A DNA stretch of 64,000 nucleotides, from assembly GCA_963932465.1 (NCBI GenBank), contig OZ010795.1, positions 473,794,806 through 473,858,805 of the forward strand. Direction: 5' to 3'. Source of the DNA: Maratus speciosus (Eukaryota; Arthropoda; Arachnida; Araneae; Salticidae). A program made the translations under genes and the position numbers. Positions within the stretch are counted from its first letter, which is position 1; every line of letters begins with the position of its first letter. Positions 1 through 12,700 of this stretch are shown piece after piece. Below the pieces are notes generated by a model. The model saw only the letters and a list, made by a program, of their open reading frames with translations, was not told the origin of the DNA and did not search any database.

Positions 1-552
1 AACGGCGTCATTGCTCATCCCATAAACCTGTTATTGTCAATGGTCACAATTGAAAGAGAACATATTTGGAAAGCAATTCAATCTGTGACCGAAAGAGCGA
101 GAACTTTGCGAGGTTTTATGACACTAAGTTCAATTTTAGTGATCACGATTCCTCATAACTTAATGAATGGTCTACCTGGAAGGTTACTTCACCTCCCATA
201 TTGCATAGAATCAGCTCAGAGAGCATTTTGTCTCTCATTGATTCAAAAGTTCTCTCAGAATTGAAACTAAAAACCATATAGGCGTTTCCGTACCATACAC
301 AAACTGTGGAACGATGGGTGAAACGTATGACTGAAGGTTCTAAAAAACTATGATGTCGCAAACCAGAGATGGCTATGTTAGATTAGCTTTGCTTTCTAAT
401 CACCCATGCCAAAATTTGCTAATAAATCTCAGTACAATTATTTGCCTATAGTACAAAATGTAGGTAAAAGAGAACTGTAAAACTTCTGTAAAATTCTTTA
501 AATGTACAATGTTTAAAATTGTTTCAACAAATACTATTCAAAAGTGCTATAA
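1..552. other. No recognisable gene
   Basis: The first 360 bases have a more even composition than the AT-rich DNA that follows, and a 76-codon frame is open at 34-264. I cannot match its translation to any family, and no splice sites or codon bias support it. It may be a decayed element. Confidence 0.4.
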
Positions 553-796
553 CCCTTTAAGACCCGGTGAGATGTATCCCTTGTACTTGTAAACAAAGTA
601 ATCATGCCGGATGAAAGTAAAACATGTACTGCAACTGCTATATGTTGATAACAAAATGATACTTTATTCTTTCTGCAAACCATAACTATCATTCGATTCT
701 AGTTTTTATTACATGCGACTGTTACATACGACTCAAAGCAAAAATTAAAATGAATGTGACCAACCTGCACGATCGTGCGGGTTGGTTCTTAAAGGG
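553..796. mobile_element. 244-bp MITE with CCCTTTAAGA inverted ends
   Basis: The left end CCCTTTAAGACCCGG is mirrored at the right end, where TTCTTAAAGGG closes the element. The flanks are TAA on both sides, which could be a PIF/Harbinger-type 3-bp duplication or decayed TTAA. The CCCTTT-type ends also resemble piggyBac-like MITEs. It is non-coding. Class is uncertain. Confidence 0.5.
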
Positions 797-965
797 TAAA
801 TAAACAGCGGTTTAATAAGCAATGTCCTAATTTTTTTTTTTCAATAAAATTGTTTAAATTTAAACAAATAAAATAAGTGAAAAATATCGTTTTATAAAAA
901 TTGTCAAAATTTAAAAACAATGTAAAAGCAAAAGATGTTAAACTAATTTAAAATTAATTTTACTT

Positions 966-1395
966 TACGTTTCAATGCACATAAAGCAATATTTTTACAT
1001 CATTAGACGTAGGTGTGAGAAAAATTTTTTTTATCACTTGCATGAAACTTCGTCAATTTTGATAATATGTTACTAAATTCAATGTCGATTGCGCGACCTA
1101 AAGAGTTTAATGGATTACAATTTTTATTTTTGCATTATTCTTTAATTTCTAAAAGACGAAATTTACGCGATATTAGAAGTAGGTATGGACTTTTTAAATT
1201 TTCATCATTAATATCAAAAATTGTCTTTTTTGATCCCATTTTCGAAAATTCAAGTGCGATGCGCGATCTAAAGAGACTAACCGATTTCAAAAAACTTTTC
1301 TGCGTTATTATTCTAGCTACAAAAGACAAGTTTTACGCACTATTAGAAAGTGATCTGAAAAATTTCGATTTTTTCGACCCACCCTACTGTACATA
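966..1395. repeat. Degenerate ~170-bp tandem repeat
   Basis: The phrase TTAC, a short gap, then ATTAGA recurs at about 995, 1163 and 1333, a spacing of 168-170 bp. Around it, GCGCGAnCTAAAGAG is repeated at about 1091 and 1261. This gives two and a half diverged units. The 109-codon open frame across this block (1067-1396) is best explained by the repeat. Confidence 0.6.
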
Positions 1396-1833
1396 GATAG
1401 TAGAGGAGAACAGGGCAAGATGACGAATGTCTTAATTTTTCCGTTTTCCACTAGGTGGCAGCATCAACCGGACACTAATGGCTCTCGTATTGGCCGTTCG
1501 TTAAACAATAGTTTAGAGACGCTGAAATCGTCATTTTTGTGTTAGTTGTGTAGCTTTGATTGTTTACCGCTGCCACGTTATAACTTTTATGCATGTGTAA
1601 ATAAGCTCTGCTACAGATACAGGTAAGATATATCGTTTCTCTTTAATATTTATGAGTAACTTAGTTTAAATACTACCTATTACCATCAATAAATGTCAAT
1701 TAATTGCCTTCCTTCATGGCAATGAAAACGAATATTTTAAAACAGGCAATCCGGGGCAAGATGACGAACTCGCCATCCTCAGACCCTGGTAGTAGAAAAC
1801 CAACGTATAAACCCTCCAGAAGAACCAGAACTT

Positions 1834-2289
1834 ATGGAAAATGCTGATTCCGATGCACCAAAGAAGCCTGTTAGTATTTTTGATTTCAAACCATTGCCTA
1901 AAGCAACACAGTGTGAGAAAAAAAGAAAAAGAAAAACACTGAGCTCAAGCATTCTTACAAGCACACCCATGAAAGAAATGTTAGAACAAAAGGAAAAGCA
2001 GAAGGACGAACAAGAACGTTAAAAAAAAATAGAGAAAAGAAGCTCGTGAAGCTAAAAAGGGAGTAAAAAAACTCAAACTAAGTTCCTGTAGGCCTAAGTC
2101 TATTAAATCCAGACCAAACAGTCCAGTTGCATCAACTTCAAAGGATGGTGTTTTCAGATGCCCTGCTGTTGACGAGGAATATTGTGACCCACCAACAGAA
2201 GAATGGATCCAGTGCTGTAAATGCCAAGAGTGGTGGCATGAAGAATGTTCCAATTGTGAAAATGACATTTTTATTTGTGACTATTGTTA
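1834..2289 (+). pseudogene. Pogo/Tigger-type transposase C-terminal remnant with PHD-like zinc finger
   Basis: The first part reads in one frame (62 codons from 1834) with a linker, LTSTPMKEMLEQKEKQK, typical of pogo-like DDE transposases after the catalytic core. It is then broken by a stop at 2020 and a frameshift. The last part (about 2155-2289) reads in another frame as a Cys-rich module of form Y-C-x6-W-I-x-C-C-x-C-x3-W-W-H-x2-C-x2-C-x6-C-x2-C, ending in a stop. This PHD/RING-like finger is the usual C-terminus of these transposases. The DDE domain itself is absent, so it is non-functional. Confidence 0.72.
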
Positions 2290-2524
2290 GCTGCACAACT
2301 AAACACTTCAACATTACGTTACAATGCATTATGCTTTGTTTGATACTTTGTAAGATGTAAAAGCACAGTTATCATTTGTTAAACCGTGTAACATATTCAA
2401 AAGATAAAATATGTTCAACCTTTTCCAATGTTGTCAACTTGCCCCAAGGCCAAAGTCATCTTGCCCCAGTACTGGGGCAAGATGACGATTTGTTAATGTT
2501 ATGAAAAATAAAATTATCCTTTTT

Positions 2525-3611
2525 ACTTTCTTCTATCTTTACAAGAAGAAAGTATTGGATTCGTGAAAATTTTCGACTTTCGCTTTTCGACGAATTTACA
2601 CGTTTTAGGGGTGAGAGATTCCGAAAAACATGTTTTTAGAAAATGTCTGTCTGTGAGTCTGTCTGTCTGTGAGTCTGTCTGTCTGTGAGTCTGTCTGTCT
2701 GTCTGTATGTGACACAAATTTTGTGGGCGCTCTACCTCAAGAACTAATGCACGGAATTTAATAAAAATTGATATTCAGTTGGTCCCTGATATAAATTGGT
2801 GCTGATTAGTTTTTGGTGTAAATCGCTCGACAGGTGGCGCTGCTATACTGCATTTTTTACGATTTCCGCAGTAGCTCTATCTCAACAACTAATGCTTGGA
2901 TTTTCATCAAACTTCAGATTCAAGTATACTTTGATATGAATTAATGCTGTTTGTGTTTTGGTGCAAAGCGCTCAACAGGTGGTGCTGCTATGCTGCACTT
3001 TTCAGAATTTTCATTATAGCTGTATCTCAAGAACTAATGCAATAATTTTCACCAAACTTCAGTATCAGTTAATCCTTGACATGAATTGACATTTTGTACA
3101 TTTTGGTGTAAATCACTCAACAGGTGTCGCTGCTATGCTGTATTTTTCAGAATTTCCACTATAGGTGTATCGCAAGAGCTAATGCACGAATTTTCATCAA
3201 ACTTTAGAATCAGTTAGTCCTTGACATGAATTGACATTTTATACAGTTTGTGTAAATCGCTCAATAGGTGGCGCTGCTATGCCGTTTTTGTGATTTCCGC
3301 AATAGCTCTATCTCAAGAACTAATGCTTGGATTTTCAACGAACTTCAGATCCATGTATACCTGGATATCAATTATTGCTGTTTATGTATTGGTTTAAATC
3401 ACTCAACAGGTGGCGCTGCTATGCTACATTTTTCAGAATTTTCGCTATAGCTCTATCTCAAGAACTAAGTCACGAATTTTTATCAGACTTCAAATTCAGA
3501 TACACTTTGATATGAATTGGTGCTACATTGATGTAATTTCTTGTAGTATTTAAATGATTTAATTGACGTGATTTATATAGAAGAAAGTTTTGTGATGGCC
3601 ACAACATACTG
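2525..3611 (+). mobile_element. Family A element, copy 1 (Helentron-like, non-autonomous)
   Basis: It starts with the hairpin ACTTTCTTCTATC ... AAGAAGAAAGT, then a GTCTGTCTG microsatellite (about 2644-2706). About five tandem units of ~146 bp follow, each with a GGTGGCGCTGCTAT-type core (exact AGGTGGCGC at 2832, 3266, 3408). It closes with GAAGAAAGTTTTGTGATGG and a small TTGTG/CACAA hairpin before ACATACT. Subterminal inverted repeats, a microsatellite, internal tandem repeats and a 3' hairpin near CTAG are features of Helentron-associated elements. The class is inferred. Confidence 0.7.
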
Positions 3612-5229
3612 GTTTTGTTTTCTTGTTTTTTTTTTTTTGTTGTTTTTTTTTTTTTTTGTTTTTTTTTTTTTTTTTGAAAAATTAATGGTAATATATTTAA
3701 TACTACAAAGGAATATTCTAACAGTTCATGTAAAATTAATTTTACTATATTTAAAAATAAATTAATAAACAGCAAAAATTGTTAACACAGTCATCTTGCC
3801 CCGGTCTCCCCTACACAAATACATATCTCTTCCTTATATGAATTGCTCCTTTATAGAGCTATTTCATCGAGTTCAAGTAAAGTCTTAAAGCGAAATAATG
3901 TAAAACTTCTATCAGACGTTTTCTCTCACATATACATCTTTAACATAAATTGTCCCTAATCATTTTAGCCTCTGCCATAATACTTTCTATACTAATTTAA
4001 TTTTCTTATTTAAGGTTTGTTCTAATCAATTACAGTGGATTATTACTCCATAATATAAAGTTCGATTACAGGAACATTTTCATCAAACCATTCATAATAA
4101 TTACACTAAATTATTTAAAAATTATACAGAAAAAAAACCGTTTGTTTGTAGTGAGTAATCTCTGGAACTACCGAACCTATAAAAAAAATAAATGGCGGCA
4201 AAAAGATGGTGACATGTTGACATGCTAGTGATAGTTTCCAGACGAAATTAAAACTTCATCAGTAAATGCATCTACACTAAGAAATGAAATTTTCGCTCTG
4301 TCCGAGTATCACCAATGACTAGGGAAATCTACCGCACGTAGACGTCGGAAAACATGGACGAGGCACGTTCGGATGCCCCTGAGGTTGAGATTTTTCATTT
4401 TTGTTCATTAACTGAGATATTAATTAAAAATCACAGCGCACTCTAAAAGAAGAAAAAAAACGCTAAAAAATTGCATTGAAAATTGATTTAAAAATCGCTA
4501 CACTTCAAAAATAGCAGAGCAGAACATTTAACATAACTAGAGGATCGTACCCGGGCTTCCCGAATTACAGAATATAGGTGAAAACCAATTTTTTTAATTG
4601 AAAAGTAATATTTTTTACATGAAATATAATGTTTAAATTGCTCACTAAAAATAAAAAAGCATTTTTCATATAAAAAATATCAATTATACAATCAAATAAA
4701 CTTTTGAAATTTATCAAAAGCGATTTTTTTGTATTAGCCGCATGCTAAAAGTTATTAGCCCAAGATTTTGCTGCTTACGCATCCTTTTATTTTCTGATAA
4801 TTTCAGAGCTATAAGCGTGTAGTTCAATTACATGTCCGTTAAATTTGTGTTTTATTTATATTATTTTATTTACTTAATCATAGAGGAAGTTTTATTTTTG
4901 TTTACGGAATATTAGTCGTCAGAAAATGATGAACTCTTTATGTTGTATTAAGGGCAAACGGATTAATCTTTCTTAATCGAGCTCCACGCGATAGAGATAA
5001 ATTAAAAAATTAACCTCTCATACCCGCAGTCACCCTTTTTAAAAAATTGTTATTTTAATTTGATCATTTTAAAATCATTTTAACTCAAAAGGTGAAGTCA
5101 CGGTTGTCAGCAAAATCTTTGCATGTGAACAGTCGCACTCTTAACTCGAGATTTTAATCACAGTACTGGAGAGTAAAAATTGCCGTAATTTATGTTTTTG
5201 TTTTGACGTATTTGAGTTAAAAAGTTTAG
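3612..5229. other. Poly(T) tract and unassigned AT-rich DNA
   Basis: A long T-rich run at 3625-3675 follows the family A insertion and is still inside the pogo-like element, which ends at 3813. From 3814 to about 5229 I see no gene or clear element. A small GC-richer patch at 4310-4385 has no recognisable coding capacity. Confidence 0.4.
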
Positions 5230-6480
5230 TTTTATCTAAATCATCGTTTTCTTTTAAATATGACGTCATTTTCACTTACTGAAGCATTTCAAAGATAAAG
5301 CATTTTCACCTCTGAAAAATTTCAAAGCAGCCGGGGTGAAAATGGCGCACTTCTACAAAACATATTTCAGTTTTAAGAATTAAAATACATGCTTTTTTTT
5401 AATAAAATGACTTCAATTGCATCCGCTAAAGTATCCGACTTTTCGATCCCGTCTTAAACAACATCTATAGAACGGTATGCAAATGACATCATTATCGCGG
5501 AATAATACGCAAACACAGCAGAAAGCAATAACGTCATTTAAGAAGCTCGGTAAAACAATCTCGGTTACCTAATGATTTATATGACTTCATTTTTTTTTTT
5601 TGTTTATAATAGCTACATGTTTTATCAAAAGTCATTCATTTACATTTTCTCTAAATCGGAAATAATAAAATTGCATTCTTTCAGATTTTTTATACGAATT
5701 AAGTAATTGCGGGGAGATCAAGTCACACAAATATTCTTTTAACTACATTTCTGTAAAGAGAAAGTGTTGTATCGTTTGTAAAGTTAAATTGCAATAAACT
5801 AAAAATCACTTAATTGATAAATAAAAACGAAATAAAGCCAAAACACATCGGGTTTTATAACAAACGATATTCTTGACATAACACGCATTTTAATTTCAGT
5901 TTTTTTTTTTTTTTTTTTTTTTTCAGTTTTTATGAGAAAATAGCTACAAAAAGATATAGCAATCTACTATTTTCCTTTTTTTCCCCTTCTCTTTCAACAG
6001 AAATAGAGTACTTCAGTTGCCACGATTACAAAAAAAGTAACAAAAACTACAAAAAAATTAATATCTCAAAATTAAATTGAGATACAGCTTTAAAATAAAT
6101 TGTATTTAACATTAGAACCGCCGGACATTTTACTGAAGTGTTATAAAAATATTTTACACCTGAAATTTTAATTGAAACTACTTAACTTATTTATTTAACT
6201 TATTTCTCCGTGGTACATTTTAAACTTATTTTAGAAAGAAATTTCTGGTGATAATCGAAATATTTTTATTTGGTAGCGGTCAAAATGACCGCTACGGCGG
6301 TTCTAGTGTTAAAAGAGCATTTTTTTTCTTATACGACGGTGTAAAAATTTAAGATGTGCTATGTTTAGTAGTTTAAAAATTTGCAATGGAGAAAATTTCA
6401 AAACCAAAATTTTATTTCAAATTTCAAAATGTTGCTATTCGCAAAATGACGTATGCGTTACGCACAGAAATGTTTGTCTT
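5230..6480 (+). repeat. Interspersed repeat family D, copy 1
   Basis: Collinear with 28976-29780 and 54190-54800: shared blocks include AAAATGACNTCA, AAACAACATCTA, a phrase ending AATAGAGTACTTCAGTTGCC, and CTTATACGACGGT near the right end. A related copy lies around 48840-49700. No open reading frame survives. It carries a piggyBac-type MITE at 6110-6308 that the other copies lack. Confidence 0.65.
6110..6308. mobile_element. 199-bp piggyBac-type MITE
   Basis: Ends CATTAGAACCGCCGG and CGGCGGTTCTAGTG are inverted repeats, flanked on both sides by TTAA (6106-6109 and 6309-6312), the piggyBac target. The sister repeats at 29578 and 54583 show the uninterrupted site, confirming insertion. A palindrome, AGCGGTCAAAATGACCGCT, lies just inside the right end. 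Confidence 0.82.
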
Positions 6481-6851
6481 GTCCTTTATAATATAGATAG
6501 ATAGGCTAAAGATTTGAAACCAAATTCCTATTAGGCTAGAAGTTTGAAACAGAATTCCTTTTAAAATGTCACAAAATCATTGTAAAAGCCAAAAAATCGC
6601 ATTAAAAATCTCAAAATATTAAAAAATCGCTAGGGTAAAAATTTACAATTTAAGGGGTAAACCACTGCGTTTGAAATTGCTGAATTTAAAAATATTCGAA
6701 TGTTTGAATTTTATTTAAATGATTTTTCTTGAATACTTTTAGTTTGATTTAAAAATATTTTTCTAATTATTTTAAAATTAAAGGTAATGGTGCTGCCTTT
6801 TATGTAAGGATTTAATAATTATAAATTAACAATTTTGATTTATTAATTTAA

Positions 6852-6923
6852 GGATAAAGTGTTTTAAGAGCGATAATAAACCAAACCCTCTGTGCGATCT
6901 ACGATCACACTTACCCACTTGTT
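6852..6923 (+). repeat. 72-bp direct repeat, copy 1
   Basis: Matches 19209-19280 in the same orientation (GGATAAAGTGTTTT ... CTCTGTGCGATCT ... CTTACCCACTTGTT). It is immediately followed by the left arm of a small foldback (6925-7083). Confidence 0.65.
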
Positions 6924-6924
6924 C

Positions 6925-7083
6925 ATCCGATACTATCTGCGTACGTTGTTAGCATTTCGAGGTGCTTGACTGTGCCGCTCATAAAATCTTCTCTGCACTG
7001 TGAGGGCAGAACGACAATTGTGAAATTCTAACACACCGAATGCTCCAAAATGCTAACATACGCAGATGGTATCGGATGTTTAA
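6925..7083. repeat. 159-bp foldback element
   Basis: Left arm CATCCGATACTATCTGCGTA and right arm TACGCAGATGGTATCGGATG are inverted repeats about 40 bp long including GTTAGCATTT. It is non-coding. 7084-7640 beyond it shows no gene. Confidence 0.6.
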
Positions 7084-7769
7084 ACAAAAAGGATGTTCAT
7101 ATGTTGTCTGTTTGACCAAGGGGAGTCACATAGAACAATTATAAAGTATGTAAACAAAATTTTGAACTTCCTTTTACATTCTATGTAATTCTTATCGATA
7201 AATACTTTTCGATTAAATAGTTACAGCCGTTTGTAATCACTATATACATTTTGAATTACGCTGTATATTTGAATTAGTTGTTTGTGTGAACAGGATGATA
7301 TAGAAATTAGGTGATCCGGAATCTATTTCTTATCTTACGGCAGTTCTCAAATCCAAACTAACTAAATTTTGATATATTCATAAACGCATTTTTATTCCTA
7401 AATGCACGAAATGTGCAGGTATTCTTTTTAGAAACTAAAAAATCTAATATAGTTTTTCAGCTTTTAATAGAGGAAAACAGTTCTTTCAAAAAATGATGTC
7501 GAACTTGGTCTTTTAGGGAAATTTTAGAGATGCAAGACCCTGGAAAAGGCTTTCATGACCTTGAGAGATAAATCGACTGTATCTTAAGATGTAATACATT
7601 AATCAAGAAATGAAAAACGGTATTTGATCACAAATCACATCAATGATAAGATGAGGTGCGAAAATATCAAGTACATATTTACGTGCAAAACTGTTTTCTT
7701 GAGTGTGTCACAGGTGTTTTCGCTTTTGAGCGAAGTAGAAATAACTTTCAAGATCAACTTAATTTTTTT

Positions 7770-8528
7770 AACACTTTCCAAAAAAGAAGAAAAGTGTTTA
7801 TGAATTCTGTTTGTCTGGCCGTCTGTCCAAGCTCTAACTCGCATAAATATACTCGGATTTTCATGCAATTGATATATGTTAATGATGCATACCATAGCAT
7901 ACTTGCTATTTTATATTAAGTGTGTAGTATTAATAGTTCATTTATAGGGACAGCCAAAAGAATTCCGTTACATTATGGCCATTATGGAAAGATCGTTTGC
8001 AGTGTATTTTAATGACATTACGCTATTTCAAATGTATCGAAATTTATATAAATCACTGAATTTCCTTACAACATGATTACTATAGTATAGAGGGCATTCG
8101 TAGCATTTGTCGTTCATAAACAGGGACGCACAAAAGAAATCGGTTACAGTGCTGTCTTTGAGCAATAATTGCTGGAAGTGCGTTTTCAATTTCGGTATGC
8201 GATTTTAAATTGAACTTTTTTGCATTTTGCGCGTTGTGTATAAATTATATTCCTCATATACAATACAGGGCTGCACGAAAGAATTCACGCACCATTCTCC
8301 TTATTAGCGGAAATTGTTGAATGGGAATTTTCAATTGATGTATGTATTTCCTAACTAAACTAAATTTTTGCATACATGTAGTTAATAGATATAAATCTTT
8401 ATATTATATACAGGGCTGCTCAAACAATTCGGATAATTTGCCAGCTGTAGATGGGAATTGCTGAAATTGGGTTTTCATATATGTTATGCGTTTTCAAATG
8501 TTTTAATTGGGCATCCTATTTCAACTTA
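7770..8528 (+). mobile_element. Family B element, left part
   Basis: It opens with a hairpin, AACACTTTC ... AAAAGTGTT, then GTCTGGCCGTCTGTCC. Three tandem-like blocks follow, each beginning with a phrase like CAGGGACGCACAAAAGAA. The same order occurs at 16805-17376 plus 23143-23400. The layout (hairpin, GTCTG microsatellite, internal repeats) parallels family A. It is cut at 8529 by the 5.57 kb TTAA element and resumes at 14107. Confidence 0.6.
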
Positions 8529-8964
8529 TTAAGGGGGCTGGTCACTCAGCTTCGCAATTCTCCTCCGTAATGTTAAGTCTATGGACTTTTGATACATTCG
8601 TATATTTAAAATACCTTTTCGGGAAATTCATACTTTTAACGTCTTTTTTCTGTCTACTCTTCTTAAAGGATGGCTCTTTTTTTCTTAGTTTTCAAAATAT
8701 TTCTAAAGTTTATGCTGAATTTAATATTGTATGTGTTAAAAACGGGCGAACTGTGAACAAAATTTTAACACTTCATACAATATTACACTCTAAAATTGGA
8801 AGGAGTGAAAAGTTCACTTTTTGAAAGAGTGACAGGCATTTTTACTCTTTTTGGAGTGAGTTTTATAAAAATACACTCCTTAAAGAGTGGAGTTTTCCAC
8901 TCTCTAGAAAGGAGTGAGATGTCTCACTCCTGAAAGAAGAGTGACTTACGTGTGCATTGCTTAT

Positions 8965-9092
8965 TAACCAATCAGAGAAGCCAGGCGACGACACCCTTTA
9001 AAGATAAGAAAAATGATCACTTTTTCGTCCGCCATTTTAAGATTAGGATATCATTAAAATTATTCTTTGGAATACATAAAATGAAGGTAAGT
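8965..9092 (+). promoter_or_regulatory. Promoter-like segment and mini first exon ATGAAG|GTAAGT
   Basis: A CCAATCAGAG box near 8969 is followed by TTTAAAGATAAG, a CGCCATTTTAAG motif (YY1-like) and then ATG AAG directly followed by a consensus donor GTAAGT at 9087. This is what a TE gene's promoter and first two-codon exon would look like. No following exon could be identified, so it may be a relic. Confidence 0.35.
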
Positions 9093-9201
9093 CTTGTTTA
9101 ATTTTAAGCATTTATCCGTGTAGATATGTGGAATGTCCAGATTATGAGCTAAATAGTTGTATGTTTGTAAAGCAAAAGATTGATCGTGGAGTATTCATAA
9201 G

Positions 9202-9594
9202 TGATTGTGAGATTTCTTCATGTAGCGATCTGAAATGTAATTGTTTTAAGGGGACCGGGAAAGCCGTATCTCCGCCATGTTAAATTCACCAACTTTATGT
9301 ACCTTTTTCTCAGAAATGGTGAAAGATAGAGGTCTAGATTTTTTAGAGTAGTTTGAATAACATGCTTTACGTTTTTAACTGACCATTTTCGTTCTAAAGT
9401 GATTGTGAGATTTCTTCATGTAGCGGACTGAAATGTAATTGTTTTAAGGGGACCGGGAAAGCCGTATCTCCGCCATGTTAAATTCACCAACTTTATGTAC
9501 ATTTTTCTCAGAAATGGTGAAAGATAGAGGTCTAGATTTTTTAGAGTAGTTTGAATAACATGTTTTACGTATTTTAACAGACTATTTTTGTTCT
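9202..9594 (+). repeat. 197-bp tandem duplication
   Basis: Two nearly identical units (about 9202-9398 and 9399-9594) start with GTGATTGTGAGATTTCTTCA and include AAGGGGACCGGGAAAGCCGT and ATGGTGAAAGATAGAGGTC. Differences are few, so the duplication is recent or recently homogenised. Confidence 0.85.
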
Positions 9595-9777
9595 AAGTAA
9601 AATTCAAAATTAATTATTAATTATTTATTGAAAGTCATTTTTAAATTAGCACTTTTTGGTAAGATTTCACTGCCTAAAATAAATAATTCTCAACAAATCA
9701 TTAAATCCCTGTGTATACAATATAATATAGTATAAGTATTAAAAAAAATCTGAGTTCTTATGTTTAATAGATATTCA

Positions 9778-12700
9778 AACAAGTTGGAAATTGCTCACCA
9801 AACGTGGCAAATGAGGTGCGTTCGTACTATAACTAGTTTTAGAAATATTTTTTGCACCGCATATTGTACTGAATGTATATTTTAGTGCAATACATAAGTG
9901 CATATCCGTTTCATTCTGTTCTGAAAGGCTGTAACATCATTAAAATGCACTTAAAATATTTTTTTTCCCATTGGCCGTCATGTAACGGAAAACTTTTGAC
10001 TGTCCTTGTAATTAAACTATGCATCCGATTTTCCTGAAATTTGAAATGAGTCTACAAAATTTTGCAACAAATATATATTTAAAATTTTAGATCATTCGGA
10101 AGGCTGTAACATCTTTAAAATGTACTTGCAATAATTTATTCCCATTGGCCGTAATGTAACGGAAAACTTTTGACTGTCCCTGTAATTAAACTATACATCC
10201 GATTTTTATGAAATTTGAAATGACTCGACAAAAGTTTGCAACAATTATATATTTAAAATTTTAGACCGTTCGGTTGGGTAGCTTTTGCTCTGTTATATGC
10301 GGGTGTTGAATTCAGACCCTTATCTCCAAGAGGGATTTCTGTGGTTCCGGAGGGGGGGTGGACATTATAGAGTTTCGGGGGGGGGGGATTGCACTTTTTG
10401 ACCATTGAAAACACAAAATCTCAAATCTTCCGGAGGGGAAATGCCCCCCCCCCCCTCCGGGCCACCCCCTGAAATCAACACTGACAGACAGACTAAACGA
10501 CGAATATAGAGGCTACGTATTTATATAATTACGAACGCACCTAAAAAAGGAACATAAACATGAAAAATCCAAGTTTTGAGAAAAAGTCGATTAAAGATTT
10601 ATTGCCATTAAGCTGTGAAGTACTCTTAGAAAGAATGAATAATTTCAACACTTATTTTTTATATATATAAGCATGTGTGACACATCGTTGGAAAGACAAA
10701 AGTTTAAACTATTTAATGATATAAAAAAATAAAAATCGCTTTTTAGGTGCGTTCGTAGTTATATAAATACGTAGCACCTATAGTCGTCGTTCAGTCCGTC
10801 TGTCTGTCCGTCTGCCCGCATATAACAACGCAAAAACTACCCAACCGAATCGTTTGAAATTTAAAATATATAATTGTTGTATAATTCTGTCGCGTCATTT
10901 CAAATTTTATGAAAATCGGACGTATAGTTTAATTACAGGGACAGTCAAATTTTTCTGTTACATTACGGCCAATGGGAAAAATTATTGCAAGTGCATTTTA
11001 ATGTTGTTACAGCCTTCCGAATGGTCTGAAATTTTAAATAGGGCAGATGTGCCAGTAATGGTCACCCTTTGATGTTTTTGGTTCATAAAAAAAATAAGTA
11101 ATAAATATTTAACTTTAATTAATTTTTTTATAATTTCCCCTTGCATGTTTTATAAAACTGGGTTATTGTTGACACTTTTAATCAAACCAATTAGGAAGTA
11201 GAAAATAATGTTTCAAAGTTTTGCTATTTTTCTGTGAAAATCTTAATGAAGAGTCTGCTTCGTTTAATTAATTTATATATTATTTATTTTCTTGCAAAAT
11301 TTGAATGCTTTTGTTTGAGTAGCAATAGAAAACTTAGACTTTTATATACTAACGGTCATTTACGAAATTTCATTTATTTTTAAGGTTTTAAGAGAGGGTG
11401 TTTATTACTAGAATGGTTAATTAGTCATTTTCCACCAAAACTTTTTAAATAGCTGCTTTTAAGTTAGTTTATGTGATTAATAAAATTTCAATATTTTATT
11501 CTTTTTTTATGTATATATACTTTGCTATTTTAAAATCTGGCAATCAAACCAGCTAGGTAGTAGAAAATACTGTTTAAGAGCACAGCCACAGACGGGCTCA
11601 TAGGTCTTAATACCTCTCCTTTTAAATAAAAGCAATTAAGTTACAGAAGCTATTAAAAATCTATTTTCTGTGTTAAATGTTTGGTTATTCTTATCTGAAA
11701 AAAAAAAGGAAGGAAAAAAAAGTAATATTCCTTAATTTATAGGCAATATTCATGAAACTGGTAAATCTGCAGATCAGTGGCCCCAAACATCAGTTCTACA
11801 GTTTTATTTTGAAATTATTTTACTTAGCATTTAAAATATTCAACTCACAATATCATTTCTTTCATATTTGCAATATTAATTATTATAAATGATATATCAA
11901 GTAATCTCTGGAAGATTAATTTTTAAAAATAGCGAGACAAAACTAAACATCACTAACATTCCAAAACTTTTTTTTAATATTATTACCTTTTAAATCCCCC
12001 ACTGTTTCAATAATTTAATAGCTGTAATTGCCTGATATTTAGTATTTTAAACTATCCATCTAAAATAATTAAAACATTGATCGTCTGATAATTACAATAA
12101 TTGATGCAAACAGTAAATGATCATCACAATTTTTTTATTAATTACTGGTATCCTTATTGTTAAATTTATTTGAAAATAACCATTTTGTTTCATTAGTATG
12201 TTTTCATTAAATTCTGGTTCTAAATACAGTCATAAAAACAATTATATTTATTACTTTTTATGGGGTGTCCGTTACTGGGCCAGAGGGTGTCCATTACTGG
12301 GCTTTTGGTATATTTCTGTTATTCAAAATTAAATTTCGATTCACATTGGAAAATGAGACTATAAGAATGGTTAAATATTGTTGATAGATTAATATAATAT
12401 TGAAAAAACTGGAATGTAATAATTATAACTATTAATAAAAAAAATGATTTTAAAAGAAATTCCTTAAGAGTGTCCATTACTGGCACATCTACCCTATTTA
12501 ATTGTTGCAAAATTTTGTCGAGTCGTTTCAAATTTTATGAAAATCGGATGTACAGTTTAATTACAGGGAGTCAAAAGCTTTCCGTTAACTTTAAGGTCAA
12601 TGGGAAAAAATTATTTCAAGTGCATTTTAATGATGTTACAGTCTTTTGAACAGAATGAAATTGATATGCACTTATAAAGTTCACCAAAATATACATTCAG

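Larger units (their letters stand above)
1401..3813 (+). mobile_element. Pogo-like (Tc1/mariner superfamily) DNA transposon
   Basis: The left end TAGAGGAGAACAGGGCAAGA and the right end, read as its complement TAGGGGAGACCGGGGCAAGA, form a ~25-bp inverted repeat starting at TA, the expected target. The phrase GGGGCAAGATGACG recurs inside at about 1752 and 2473, and inverted at about 2457, as subterminal repeats. It holds a broken transposase tail (1834-2289) and a later insertion of repeat family A (2525-3611). Confidence 0.75.

Noticed and set aside
1067..1396. 109-codon open frame
   Set aside because: It lies across a degenerate ~170-bp tandem repeat, and no family resemblance is seen.
3470..3775. 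Open frames on both strands with poly-Lys or poly-Phe
   Set aside because: They come from a long T tract.
10350..10460. G- and C-tracts facing each other, a possible structured regulatory element
   Set aside because: Part of the family C repeat; simple homopolymer expansion explains it.
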